NCBI GenBank assembly: GCA_945883115.1
Contig: CAMCXA010000023.1
Span: 1-34,055, forward strand
Direction: 5' to 3'
DNA: 34,055 nucleotides
DNA from: Alsobacter soli
GTDB lineage: Bacteria; Pseudomonadota; Alphaproteobacteria; Rhizobiales; Beijerinckiaceae
Translations under genes and position numbers: made by a program
Notes under the pieces: generated by a model
The model's input: only the letters and a program-made list of their open reading frames with translations
What the model was told of the DNA's origin: nothing
The model's database searches: none
Part shown: positions 15,856 through 23,791 of the stretch, in pieces
How positions within the stretch are numbered: position 1 is the first letter of the stretch
Layout: each line of letters opens with the position of its first letter

Positions 15856-17372
15856 CGAATGTTGCAACCGTTGCCTTTGAAGGGATTGAGGCAAAGCCTG
15901 TCGATGTGCAGGTTCAGACGATGCCGGGCAATATCGTCTTCATGATTGTTGGCCTGCCAGACAAAGCAGTTGGCGAATCGCGCGAGCGGGTTCGGGCGGC
16001 GTTGATCGCGTCCGGATTGGCGCTTCCGGCAAAACGGATCACGGTTAATCTCGCTCCTGCGGATATGCCGAAGGAAGGTAGCCATTTTGATTTGCCTATT
16101 GCGCTTGGATTGATGGCGGCGATGGGTGCCATCCCGCCCGATGCGTTGGAAGGCTTCACTGTTCTGGGTGAATTGGGGCTTGATGGCACCATTGCCGAGG
16201 TTGCGGGCGTTCTACCGGCGGCGATTGCAGCCAACCAACGCGGCCACGGCCTGATTTGCCCGGCAGCATCGGGCTCTGAGGCGGCATGGGCCTCGAACGA
16301 ACTCAATGTTCTGGCGCCGCGATCCCTTATTCAACTCGCCAATCATTTTAAAGGCACTCAGGTCCTTTCACGTCCCCAACCGGCTGTCCGCTCGGAGGGC
16401 GTTCCGCTCCCCGATCTTGGAGACATCAAAGGACAGGAAAGCGCAAAACGAGTCTTGGAAATTGCGGCAGCGGGCGGCCATAATTTACTCATGTCGGGTC
16501 CACCGGGCGCAGGAAAATCCATGATGGCGTCGCGTCTGCCCTCGATATTGCCACCTTTAGGGCCGCGGGAATTGCTTGAAGTCTCGATGATCCATTCCGT
16601 TGCCGGAGCCCTTGCGGGTGGTGAGCTTACCAATCGTCGGCACTTTCGCGCGCCGCATCATTCGGCATCAATGGCTGCCCTTGTCGGCGGCGGACTTCGT
16701 GCACGGCCGGGCGAAGTATCCCTCGCCCATCATGGTGTGTTGTTTCTTGACGAATTGCCGGAGTTTCAGCCAGCGGTTCTGGATAGTCTTCGCCAACCAA
16801 TCGAGGCCGGAGAAGTGGTGATTGCGCGGGCCAATCATCGCGTTGCTTATCCGGCACGTTTCCAACTCATTGCTGCGATGAACCCTTGTCGCTGTGGCAG
16901 AGCAACGGAGCCCGGTTATGCCTGCAAAAGAGCGCCCAACGATAAATGTATGGCCCAATATCAGGCGCGGCTGTCGGGGCCTTTGTTGGATCGCATTGAT
17001 CTTCATATCGAAGTGCCGGCAGTGACCGCGGCTGATCTGATCCTTCCCGCTCCGTCAGAAGGCTCGGCACTTGTTGCAAAGCGGGTTGCCGCCGCCAGAA
17101 AACGTCAAGCTGCCAGATTTGAGGCGCTCGGGGTGCAAGGAGTTGCATCAAATGCCGCCTGCCCCGCCAATTTGCTCGATAAAATCGCTACTCCGGATGA
17201 TGCTGGTTTGACACTCCTCAGACAAGCTGCCGATGCAATGCGGTTGACCGCACGAGGCTACCACCGGGTACTCAAAGTGGCTCGAACATTGGCCGACCTC
17301 GACAATCAGGAACAGATCAAGCGCATCCATCTCGCTGAAGCGTTGAGTTATCGGGCGCAGGAAGATCATTGA
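15849..17372 (+). CDS. comM: YifB/ComM-family Mg chelatase-like AAA+ ATPase
   Basis: A 507-residue AAA+ protein. ComM of naturally competent bacteria is a hexameric helicase promoting branch migration during integration of transforming DNA; YifB homologues are widespread in non-competent species too. Domains in order: N-terminal ChlI/Lon-protease-like fold (VGLPDKAVGESRERVRAAL, DLPIALGLMAAMG), AAA+ core with Walker A SGPPGAGKSMMA near residue 218, the FRAPHHSAS segment, Walker B region GVLFLDELPEF, and the NPCRCG cysteine-containing motif followed by LSGPLLDRIDLHIEV, ending with the family C-terminal helical domain (RGYHRVLKVARTLADL). The start at 15849 gives MVTNVATVAFEGIEA, the expected N-terminus. 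It probably depends on the upstream short frame for translation. Confidence 0.93.
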   Translation: MVTNVATVAFEGIEAKPVDVQVQTMPGNIVFMIVGLPDKAVGESRERVRAALIASGLALPAKRITVNLAPADMPKEGSHFDLPIALGLMAAMGAIPPDALEGFTVLGELGLDGTIAEVAGVLPAAIAANQRGHGLICPAASGSEAAWASNELNVLAPRSLIQLANHFKGTQVLSRPQPAVRSEGVPLPDLGDIKGQESAKRVLEIAAAGGHNLLMSGPPGAGKSMMASRLPSILPPLGPRELLEVSMIHSVAGALAGGELTNRRHFRAPHHSASMAALVGGGLRARPGEVSLAHHGVLFLDELPEFQPAVLDSLRQPIEAGEVVIARANHRVAYPARFQLIAAMNPCRCGRATEPGYACKRAPNDKCMAQYQARLSGPLLDRIDLHIEVPAVTAADLILPAPSEGSALVAKRVAAARKRQAARFEALGVQGVASNAACPANLLDKIATPDDAGLTLLRQAADAMRLTARGYHRVLKVARTLADLDNQEQIKRIHLAEALSYRAQEDH

Positions 17373-17393
17373 GCAAATCGGCGAAAATAAGCT

Positions 17394-17459
17394 GATTCGC
17401 GATTACCTACTTTTGGCCAGACCTTGCAGGTTGGGGTTCATCGCGAATCACCAAAAGTA
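17394..17459. repeat. Two crossing inverted repeats (pseudoknot topology) after yifB
   Basis: Arm A GATTCGCGAT (17394-17403) is exactly complementary to A' ATCGCGAATC (17440-17449), and arm B TACTTTTGG (17408-17416) to B' CCAAAAGTA (17451-17459). The order A, B, A', B' means the two pairings cross. As RNA this is the topology of an H-type pseudoknot or of two mutually exclusive hairpins; as DNA it may be a pair of composite protein sites in opposite orientation. No known family was recognised. Confidence 0.5.
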
Positions 17460-17966
17460 ATGTGATGAGCGAAGTGCACAAATGTAATTTTGCGCCTCGG
17501 TCAGACGTTTGAACTCGGTCATATTATTGATTTGGAGCGCAATTTTCTTCCTACGCCGCCAGTACCATCGCGATAGCGTCGCGGCATGTTGGCACTTGGC
17601 GCCGGTTCACCCACACAGGCTATCTGTTCATGGCTAATCGCTGAGGCACTTGGATATGTCAGATATCCCATATTACCCATTATTTCCCCAGACGCTTCCG
17701 AAGAGCGACTAAAACTCCGAAATGAACTTGCCCAGATTGCTTCCTTGAGGCGAAGCCGGCGCGCAGGCGCTTCGAAAAGGCGCACGCTTCCGTTATTCGA
17801 TGGTTTAGTGGAACAAATTTTGAAACAAATTTTAATGATTTATCAATGCTCGGGGCAGTTGGAGAATCCATCTTATTTCAAACTTTTGATTGCTTCTCAG
17901 AGCAAATTGACATCGATTTCCAAATCAAAAAATATTTTACTCCCAACCTTGGCTGCCACTTGCAAT

Positions 17967-17992
17967 GTTTAGTAATTTATATTTTACTAAAC
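17967..17992. promoter_or_regulatory. 26-bp operator-like inverted repeat upstream of the ABC-Dha operon
   Basis: GTTTAGTAA (17967-17975) and TTACTAAAC (17984-17992) are perfect 9-base inverted arms separated by the 8-bp AT spacer TTTATATT, which itself contains a -10-like TATATT. The site lies 170 bp before the binding-protein start codon. A dimeric repressor overlapping the promoter is the natural reading. The regulator is unknown; the HTH-like protein encoded at 26711-27145 in the same operon is a candidate. Confidence 0.45.
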
Positions 17993-18129
17993 ACGCCTGA
18001 TGATCAAGGTCTCTCTCGCAACGAGGGCCGGGCACCGGGCAGGAACGCTTTAACGCACGAACAAAAAGCTGGAAGTCGCATCTGACGATGTGACAGATGG
18101 CGCTGAAGCCAGAGCATGGTCTGGATTTA

Positions 18130-18162
18130 GGATGGTCGTGCCAACCCGAGGGAGAACCATCC
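18130..18162 (+). promoter_or_regulatory. Leader hairpin presenting the ribosome binding site in its loop
   Basis: GGATGGT (18130-18136) and ACCATCC (18156-18162) can pair over 7 bp with a 19-nt loop. The second arm ends directly before the ATG at 18163 and the Shine-Dalgarno sequence AGGGAGA lies in the loop. This may influence translation of the binding protein. The stem is short, so chance is possible. Confidence 0.3.
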
Positions 18163-19488
18163 ATGAAAAAGTTTCTGGCAGGTGTGACAGCGCTCGCCGC
18201 AACAGCCATGATGGCTGCTGCGCCGACACCGTCAGCCGCACAATCAAAAACGATTACACTTTGCTGGGCCGCTTGGGACCCTGCAAATGCACTTGTTGAA
18301 CTCTCCAAGGATTTCACAACAAAAACCGGCATCGGCATGAAATTCGAGTTTGTGCCATGGCCAAACTTTGCAGATCGCATGCTCAACGAACTGAATTCGA
18401 AGGGCAAACTCTGCGACCTCTTGATCGGCGACTCACAGTGGATCGGTGGTTCGGCCGAGAACGGCCATTACGTCAAACTGAACGACTTCTTCGGCAAAGA
18501 AGGCATCAAGATGGAAGATTTCGCTCCGGCGACCGTCTACGCCTACTCGACATGGCCTAAGGGAACTCCGAATTACTGGGCACTCCCTGCGATGGGTGAC
18601 GCGAATGGCTGGTTCTACCGCAAGGACTGGTTCGAAAAGCCCGAGCTGAAAAAAGAGTTCAAAGACAAATATGGTTTCGAGCTTGCTCCGCCGAAGACAC
18701 AGACAGAGTTACAGAAAATTGCAGAATTCTTCCAGGGCCGTACTGTTGATGGCCAGAAGGTCTATGGTGCTGCAATCTTCACCGAGCGCGGTTCGGAAGG
18801 CATCACCATGGGAGCGACCTCATCGCTCTATCCGTTCGGTTTCAAATATGAAAAAACGCCGGGCAAATACGACATGGAAGGCGCGGTCAATTCGGCAGAC
18901 GCAGTAAAGGGACTTGAGTTCTACAAGTCGCTCTACAAGTGCTGCACGCCTCCAGGCTACACAGACAGCTACATGGGCGAAGGGCTCGACGCGTTCAAGT
19001 CCGGTCAGGTTGCCATGATGATGAACTGGTTCGCGTTCATGCCAGGCATGGCGAAGGATGAGAAGGTTGGCGCGAAGACCGGTTTCTTCGTCAATCCAGG
19101 CGAAAAAGTCGCTGCTTCAACCCTTGGTGGTCAGGGCATTTCGGTCGTTTCCTACTCGCCAAATCGTGATGAAGCGCTTGCTTACATCAAGTGGTTCGCA
19201 AATCCGGACGTGCAGAAGAAGTGGTGGTCGCTTGGTGGTTATTCTTGCCACAATTCGGTTCTCAATGATCCAAGCTTCAAGACCTCGCAGCCATTCGCAG
19301 CGCAGTTCCTCGAAGCGATGGGTGGCGTGCAGGATTTCTGGCAGGAACCAGCTTATGCAAGCCTCCTGCAGGCAATGCAAAAGAGGTTGCATGACTATGT
19401 GGTTGCTGACAAAGGCACTGCGAAGGAAGCCCTTGACGGTCTGATCAAGGATTGGACCGAGACCTTCAAGGAAGAAGGTAAGCTCTGA
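18163..19488 (+). CDS. ABC transporter periplasmic sugar/polyol-binding protein
   Basis: Family 1 extracellular solute-binding protein, 441 residues. MKKFLAGVTALAATAMMAAA followed by PTPSAAQS is a typical Sec signal peptide with cleavage expected near AAQ; there is no lipobox. The mature part has the features of carbohydrate-binding type I proteins: ITLCWAAWDPANALVEL, FVPWPNFADRMLNEL, a central YWALPAMGDANGWFYRKDWF segment and a tryptophan-rich ligand region. The start has a strong ribosome binding site (GAGGGAGAA). It opens the operon that also encodes permeases, two ATPases and a dihydroxyacetone-type kinase, so the ligand is inferred to be dihydroxyacetone, glycerol or a related polyol or ketose. 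The known glycerol system of Rhizobium has a larger binding protein, so this is not a plain copy of it. Confidence 0.88.
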   Translation: MKKFLAGVTALAATAMMAAAPTPSAAQSKTITLCWAAWDPANALVELSKDFTTKTGIGMKFEFVPWPNFADRMLNELNSKGKLCDLLIGDSQWIGGSAENGHYVKLNDFFGKEGIKMEDFAPATVYAYSTWPKGTPNYWALPAMGDANGWFYRKDWFEKPELKKEFKDKYGFELAPPKTQTELQKIAEFFQGRTVDGQKVYGAAIFTERGSEGITMGATSSLYPFGFKYEKTPGKYDMEGAVNSADAVKGLEFYKSLYKCCTPPGYTDSYMGEGLDAFKSGQVAMMMNWFAFMPGMAKDEKVGAKTGFFVNPGEKVAASTLGGQGISVVSYSPNRDEALAYIKWFANPDVQKKWWSLGGYSCHNSVLNDPSFKTSQPFAAQFLEAMGGVQDFWQEPAYASLLQAMQKRLHDYVVADKGTAKEALDGLIKDWTETFKEEGKL

Positions 19489-19516
19489 TTGAGCGACTGA
19501 CCAAGATTGGTTCCTA

Positions 19517-19544
19517 AGTCTCCGCCTTGTACAAGGCGGAGACT
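19517..19544 (+). promoter_or_regulatory. 28-base perfect palindrome between binding-protein and permease genes
   Basis: The sequence from AGTCTCCGCC at 19517 to GGCGGAGACT at 19544 reads the same on both strands. As RNA it folds to a stem of about 10-12 bp with a TTGTACAA-derived loop. It starts 29 nt after the stop of the binding-protein gene and 25 nt before the first permease. The next bases (CTCTCC) are not a U run. This is the classic place for a structure that protects the upstream message and lowers readthrough, making binding protein more abundant than the membrane subunits. It could alternatively be a partial terminator. Confidence 0.7.
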
Positions 19545-19568
19545 CTCTCCAACGCGGACGCGCCTCCC

Positions 19569-20522
19569 ATGTCGAAGCTCAATGAAATTGCTGATCGTGC
19601 TGCGGGAGCAACACCGCCGTCATTAGCGGGTGCCGTGCGCGGATTATCGGATAAATCGATCGCGTGGATTTTTATAGCGCCCACGATCATTCTCCTGCTG
19701 GCGATCAATATTTTTCCGCTCATTTGGACAATTTATCTTTCGCTAACCAATTATCGCGCGAACAGGCCAAATGCTGAGCTTAAATTTGTCGGCACCGAAC
19801 ATTATGAAAAGATTCTGACAAATCCTGATATCTGGGCAGCGATGCAGTCAACTGCGCACTTTGTTGTATGGACGATCGTGTTGCAGACGGTGATTGGCTT
19901 TACACTTGCGTGGCTGGTTGACCGCAAATTTCGTGGCCACGGATTTTGGACAACGGTCATTCTTTTGCCAATGATGCTGTCACCCGCTGTCGTCGGAAAT
20001 TTCTGGAAATTTCTTTATCAACCGCAAATTGGTTTATTCAATTACATCATTTCGTTCTTCACTGGCGCGGAACCTTCGTCATTTGAAATGCTCGGTTCTG
20101 TGCAGTTAGCACCTTGGGCGATCGTTATTGTCGATACCTGGATGTGGACTCCTTATGTGATGCTCATCTGCCTCGCCGGGTTGAGATCAATTCCTGATTA
20201 TATTTATGAAGCAGCAGAGGTTGATCGCGCGTCAAACTGGCGGCAATTCTGGTCAATTACAATCCCGATGTGTCTGCCTTTTATCATGTTGGCCGTGCTC
20301 TTTCGGGGTATCGAAAATTTCAAAATGTTTGACATGGTGAACCTGCTCACTGGTGGCGGGCCCGGGTCAACGACTGAAGTTGCATCGATCACGCTGAAAC
20401 GGGAAGCCTTCGAGAAATGGCGTACCGGTTTCTCATCAGCTTTCGCCATTATTCTGTTCGTTACTGTTTTCGGCCTCGCCAATATTTACGTGAAGGCGCT
20501 TAATAAGGTAAAAAGCCGATGA
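19569..20522 (+). CDS. ABC transporter permease (MalF-like subunit)
   Basis: A 317-residue inner-membrane permease with about six transmembrane segments (first near residues 35-55, WIFIAPTIILLLAINIFPLI). The EAA coupling loop that docks on the ATPase is present: YIYEAAEVDRASNWRQF, followed by ITIPMCLPF. GGGPGSTTEVASI near residue 265 is the usual MalF-type segment. I chose ATG 19569 because an earlier TTG at 19527 lies inside the palindrome separating it from the binding-protein gene. Its stop overlaps the start of the second permease as ATGA. It forms the membrane channel with that partner; substrate as for the binding protein. Confidence 0.9.
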   Translation: MSKLNEIADRAAGATPPSLAGAVRGLSDKSIAWIFIAPTIILLLAINIFPLIWTIYLSLTNYRANRPNAELKFVGTEHYEKILTNPDIWAAMQSTAHFVVWTIVLQTVIGFTLAWLVDRKFRGHGFWTTVILLPMMLSPAVVGNFWKFLYQPQIGLFNYIISFFTGAEPSSFEMLGSVQLAPWAIVIVDTWMWTPYVMLICLAGLRSIPDYIYEAAEVDRASNWRQFWSITIPMCLPFIMLAVLFRGIENFKMFDMVNLLTGGGPGSTTEVASITLKREAFEKWRTGFSSAFAIILFVTVFGLANIYVKALNKVKSR

Positions 20523-21475
20523 ACGCGCGATCATCTACTGCCCACTCTGTCGTTGAGCCAAGTTTGACATCACGACGCGTCGCATCAGTGCTGGTGATCG
20601 TCTATGCTTTTGTAACGCTGATCCCGCTGTTTTGGATTTTTGCGACAGGCTTTAAGACGCCGCCAGACTCGATTTCCTATCCGCCAAAGGTCATCTTCGA
20701 GCCATCGCTTGAAGGCTATTGCAATCTCTTTACGACAAGGACCCGACAGACGTCGGAATATATTGCACAGCTAGGTCCACCGGAGGGTATTTGCGATGAG
20801 GTGACACGTCGTCGCGAGATGGTGATTGCGGGAACTTCGAATTATGCACCGCGCTTCATCAATTCGGTGATCATCGCCTTTGGTTCCACTTTCCTGTCGG
20901 TATTTCTCGGGGTTATGGCAGCCTATGGCTTCTCCCGATTCAAAGTACCACTGAAGGATGACCTTCTGTTCTTCATTCTATCAACCCGCATGATGCCACC
21001 GATAGCGGTCGCGATTCCGATCTACTTGATGTACCGGGAGCTTGGGCTATCAGATACGAAGCTGGGGATGATCCTGCTTTATACGGCGGTGAATGTTTCG
21101 CTAGCAGTCTGGCTTCTCAAGGGATTTATCGATGAAATTCCGCGTGAGTACGAAGAAGCGGCAATGATAGACGGCTACACGCGGCTACAAGCTTTTAGAA
21201 AAGTCGTGTTGCCTCAGGCAACAACCGGAATAGCGGCAACTGCAATTTTTTGCCTGATTTTTGCTTGGAACGAGTATGCTTTTGCGGTGCTCCTAACGTC
21301 TGGAGACGCGCAAACGGCTCCCCCCTTCATTCCAACAATTATCGGCGAAGGCGGAATGGATTGGCCAGCGGTTGGTGCTGGAACGACCTTGTTCCTGATA
21401 CCGATTTTCATTTTCACCATCTTGCTGCGCAAACACCTGCTTCGTGGCATCACTTTCGGAGCCGTGCGTAAATGA
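20519..21475 (+). CDS. ABC transporter permease (MalG-like subunit)
   Basis: A 318-residue inner-membrane permease. The first transmembrane segment is VLVIVYAFVTLIPLFWIF, and a large periplasmic loop of about 85 residues follows (roughly 50-125, including TRTRQTSEYIAQ), longer than in MalG and possibly a docking feature. The EAA loop reads EYEEAAMIDGYTRLQAFRK followed by VVLPQA, which is canonical. FAWNEYAFAVLLTSGDAQT is the conserved penultimate region. Both ends overlap neighbours by ATGA, upstream with the other permease and downstream with the 65-residue membrane protein. Confidence 0.92.
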   Translation: MNARSSTAHSVVEPSLTSRRVASVLVIVYAFVTLIPLFWIFATGFKTPPDSISYPPKVIFEPSLEGYCNLFTTRTRQTSEYIAQLGPPEGICDEVTRRREMVIAGTSNYAPRFINSVIIAFGSTFLSVFLGVMAAYGFSRFKVPLKDDLLFFILSTRMMPPIAVAIPIYLMYRELGLSDTKLGMILLYTAVNVSLAVWLLKGFIDEIPREYEEAAMIDGYTRLQAFRKVVLPQATTGIAATAIFCLIFAWNEYAFAVLLTSGDAQTAPPFIPTIIGEGGMDWPAVGAGTTLFLIPIFIFTILLRKHLLRGITFGAVRK

Positions 21476-21669
21476 GCGAGTCTCCACAAAAATCTGGTGT
21501 CGGGCGTCTATTTCGCCGAGGGCCTTGGGAAATTGCTGCAACACTCTTTATTGCGGCGGGCGTGTTGATGCTTCTGCAACCCTTCGCCCTCGTCCTGTAT
21601 ACCTATTCCTTCATTACGACATTGATCGGCGTGGTCATGTTCGTGATCGTCTCAAAGTTTCCGGAGTGA
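21472..21669 (+). CDS. Small two-helix membrane protein of the ABC operon
   Basis: A 65-residue protein coupled by ATGA to the second permease and ending 3 bp before the first ATPase. After a basic N-terminus (GVGRLFRRGPWE) come two predicted membrane helices, about residues 20-40 and 43-61 (AATLFIAAGVLMLLQPF and SFITTLIGVVMFVIV), giving a hairpin with both ends probably on the cytoplasmic side. Its place in the operon resembles GlpU of the rhizobial glycerol importer, a small accessory membrane protein, but it is shorter and I cannot claim homology by eye. It may be an accessory subunit stabilising the permease-ATPase complex. Real gene status is supported by overlap, hydropathy and spacing. 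Confidence 0.8.
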   Translation: MSESPQKSGVGRLFRRGPWEIAATLFIAAGVLMLLQPFALVLYTYSFITTLIGVVMFVIVSKFPE

Positions 21670-21672
21670 CCA

Positions 21673-22770
21673 ATGGCTGAGATTAGGGTCAACCGGCTTC
21701 AAAAAAACTTTGGCGAATTTGTTGCGGTCAAAGAGTCGAGTTTCACGGTGAAGAATGGCGAGTTTTTTTGCCTTTTAGGACCATCCGGTTGCGGGAAAAC
21801 AACGACGCTGCGCATGATCGCAGGGTTAGAGCTGCCGACTTCGGGCGAGATTATTCTCGGAGACGACGACGTTACCTTCAAGCGCGCCTCAGAACGTGAC
21901 ATCGCATTCGTATTTCAGCTGTTTGCGCTCTATCCGCATATGAATGTACGGGCAAATATTGGCTTTCCATTGAAATGTGACGGGCTTTCACGTCCCGAAA
22001 TCCGTAAGCGGGTAGAGGAAACGGCACAAATTCTGAGAATCACGGATCTACTTGATAAGCCGGTATCCGGTCTTTCGGGCGGAGATCGCCAGAGGGTGGC
22101 GCTTGGCCGCGCGATTGTGCGAAAGCCAATGGCTTTCCTCATGGACGAACCACTGGGTGCGCTCGACTCGGAATTCAGACATGTCATGTGCAACGAATTA
22201 CGCGCCCTGCATAATCGACTAAAGGCGACAACTGTTTATGTGACACATGACCAGCTGGAGGCAATGTCGATGGCCGATACAATTGCTGTGATGAATCAAG
22301 GTGTAATCGAGCAATTAGGTAGCCCACGTGAAATTTATGATCGTCCCGTTTCCATGTTCGTCGCCGATTTTATTGGCTCACCATCGATGAATTTTCTTAA
22401 TCTCCGAACTGGTCTAAAAGCGGGATCGACATCGATATTTATTGATCAAACGTCCGTTACGATTCCGGCCGTGCGTGAAGAAACGGCGGAAGCTGATCTT
22501 GTTTTAGGCGTTCGTCCAGAGAATATATTTTTCTCGGATTCAGATGGACTGCCCGGAGACGTTTTTGGTGTCGAATATTTAGGTACAACACAAATTGTAA
22601 CAGTAACGACAGGGCGTGGTACAGTAAAAGCGAGGATATCATCAGACACCAAGGCTGAAATTGGTGATCGCGTGCGCCTCAAATTCCGTCCTGACAAATT
22701 ATCGATTTTTGAGAAAAGCTCGGGTCGTGTCCTGAAGAGTGCTTTGCACGAGGGAGTTACCCATGGCTGA
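21673..22770 (+). CDS. ABC transporter ATPase 1 (MalK/UgpC-like, variant signature)
   Basis: A 365-residue ATPase: nucleotide-binding domain with Walker A GPSGCGKTTTLRM (about residue 37), Q-loop VFQLFALYPHM, signature LSGGDRQRVALGRAIVR, Walker B AFLMDEPLGALDSEF and switch His in VYVTHDQLEAM, then a C-terminal TOBE/MOP-like regulatory domain (VLGVRPENIFF). The signature has Asp where the canonical LSGGQ has Gln, and the D-loop reads ALDSEFRHVM instead of the common LDAKLR. Its partner ATPase is canonical, so the two ATP sites of the heterodimer would differ. Its 3' end overlaps the next gene by 8 bp (ATGGCTGA). The arrangement of two distinct ATPases recalls GlpS and GlpT of the rhizobial glycerol importer. 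Confidence 0.9.
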   Translation: MAEIRVNRLQKNFGEFVAVKESSFTVKNGEFFCLLGPSGCGKTTTLRMIAGLELPTSGEIILGDDDVTFKRASERDIAFVFQLFALYPHMNVRANIGFPLKCDGLSRPEIRKRVEETAQILRITDLLDKPVSGLSGGDRQRVALGRAIVRKPMAFLMDEPLGALDSEFRHVMCNELRALHNRLKATTVYVTHDQLEAMSMADTIAVMNQGVIEQLGSPREIYDRPVSMFVADFIGSPSMNFLNLRTGLKAGSTSIFIDQTSVTIPAVREETAEADLVLGVRPENIFFSDSDGLPGDVFGVEYLGTTQIVTVTTGRGTVKARISSDTKAEIGDRVRLKFRPDKLSIFEKSSGRVLKSALHEGVTHG

Positions 22771-23791
22771 GGTTGTTCTCTCGCATATATCGAAGAAATT
22801 CGGATCCGTTACGGCGATTTCAGACGTTTCGCTGACGATTGGGAATGGTGAGTTCATCGTTTTGCTCGGGCCGACGGGCGCAGGAAAAACAACGTTGCTT
22901 CGCCTCGTTGCCGGCCTTGAGACCGCGGATGCAGGCACAATTTCAATTGGTGGCTTTGATGCAACCAAATCAGCGCCGTCGTCACGGGATGTCGCGTTTG
23001 TCTTCCAACAATATTCGCTTTATCCGCATCTCACTGTGTTTGAAAATCTGGCATTTCCGCTTCGCTCGCCAATTCGGAACATGTCGGAAAAAGACATTAC
23101 CGCGAAAGTTAAAGAAATCGCAGGTTTGCTGCGGATTGAAGACAAGTTGCAGAACCGCGCTACCCAATTATCTGGCGGTCAAATGCAACGGGTCGCAATC
23201 GGGCGTGCACTTGTCCGGTCTCCCTCAATCTATTTGATGGATGAACCACTTTCGTCGCTTGACGCGAAACTTCGTGGCGATCTCAGAGTTGAACTTAAAC
23301 GAATTCAACATGTTATGGGTGCAACCGTGCTCTATGTAACCCATGATCAAATGGAGGCAATGACACTTGCCACACGTATTGGCGTCATGAAAGAGGGACA
23401 TCTCGTTCAGGTTGGAACGCCGAGAGAAATCTACACGGATCCGGTTGATCTCTATGTTGCTTCCCGCCTTGGCACCCCATCTATCAATTCATTGCCAAGT
23501 AAAGATTTCCAAGTGGCGGGTATTCCTGACACAGTTCACACAATAGGGCTTAGAACGGAACATCTTCAAATAAGGAAAGGAAAAAAAGGTAGTTTTATTG
23601 GAACCGTCAATTATGTTGAACATCTTGGGGATCAGGATTATCTTCATATATCAATCAACGGACATGAGTTAGTGACATTGAGCAACCCGGATGATGGCTT
23701 ATCGACCGGGGACGAGGTGTCGCTCGAATTCGTCAATGCACTCTATTTTGATCGTGCGGGGAACCGCGTGCATCGCGGAAAGCACCCATGA
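22763..23791 (+). CDS. ABC transporter ATPase 2 (MalK/UgpC-like, canonical signature)
   Basis: A 342-residue ATPase with Walker A GPTGAGKTTLLRL, Q-loop VFQQYSLYPHL, signature LSGGQMQRVAIGRALVR, Walker B IYLMDEPLSSLDAKLR and His in LYVTHDQMEAM, followed by a shorter regulatory domain (IGLRTEHLQI, then a TOBE-like strand region). ATG 22763 is chosen because the nucleotide-binding domain begins MAEVVLSHISKKFG there; the open frame starts at 22739. The start overlaps the stop of ATPase 1 and its own stop overlaps the ATG of dhaL, so transporter and kinase translation are linked directly. It probably pairs with ATPase 1 as a heterodimer. Confidence 0.92.
   Translation: MAEVVLSHISKKFGSVTAISDVSLTIGNGEFIVLLGPTGAGKTTLLRLVAGLETADAGTISIGGFDATKSAPSSRDVAFVFQQYSLYPHLTVFENLAFPLRSPIRNMSEKDITAKVKEIAGLLRIEDKLQNRATQLSGGQMQRVAIGRALVRSPSIYLMDEPLSSLDAKLRGDLRVELKRIQHVMGATVLYVTHDQMEAMTLATRIGVMKEGHLVQVGTPREIYTDPVDLYVASRLGTPSINSLPSKDFQVAGIPDTVHTIGLRTEHLQIRKGKKGSFIGTVNYVEHLGDQDYLHISINGHELVTLSNPDDGLSTGDEVSLEFVNALYFDRAGNRVHRGKHP

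Larger units (their letters stand above)
17373..18162. other. 790-bp AT-rich intergenic region with strong inverted repeats
   Basis: I see no convincing gene here. A 128-codon open frame at 17586-17972 has no ribosome binding site, no recognisable motif and a basic, low-complexity middle, and several shorter frames are no better. Base composition is clearly lower in GC than in yifB. The region holds a pair of crossing inverted repeats near its left end (17394-17459), a 26-bp operator-like repeat (17967-17992) and a short leader hairpin just before the binding-protein gene (18130-18162), so it is probably the promoter and control region of the 10-kb operon that follows. It may also hold remnants of a lost gene. 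Confidence 0.6.

Noticed and set aside
17586-17972. 128-codon open frame on the plus strand in the long intergenic region
   Set aside because: No ribosome binding site, no recognisable motif, basic low-complexity middle, and a TAG in frame just upstream; it lies in AT-rich sequence where such frames arise easily.
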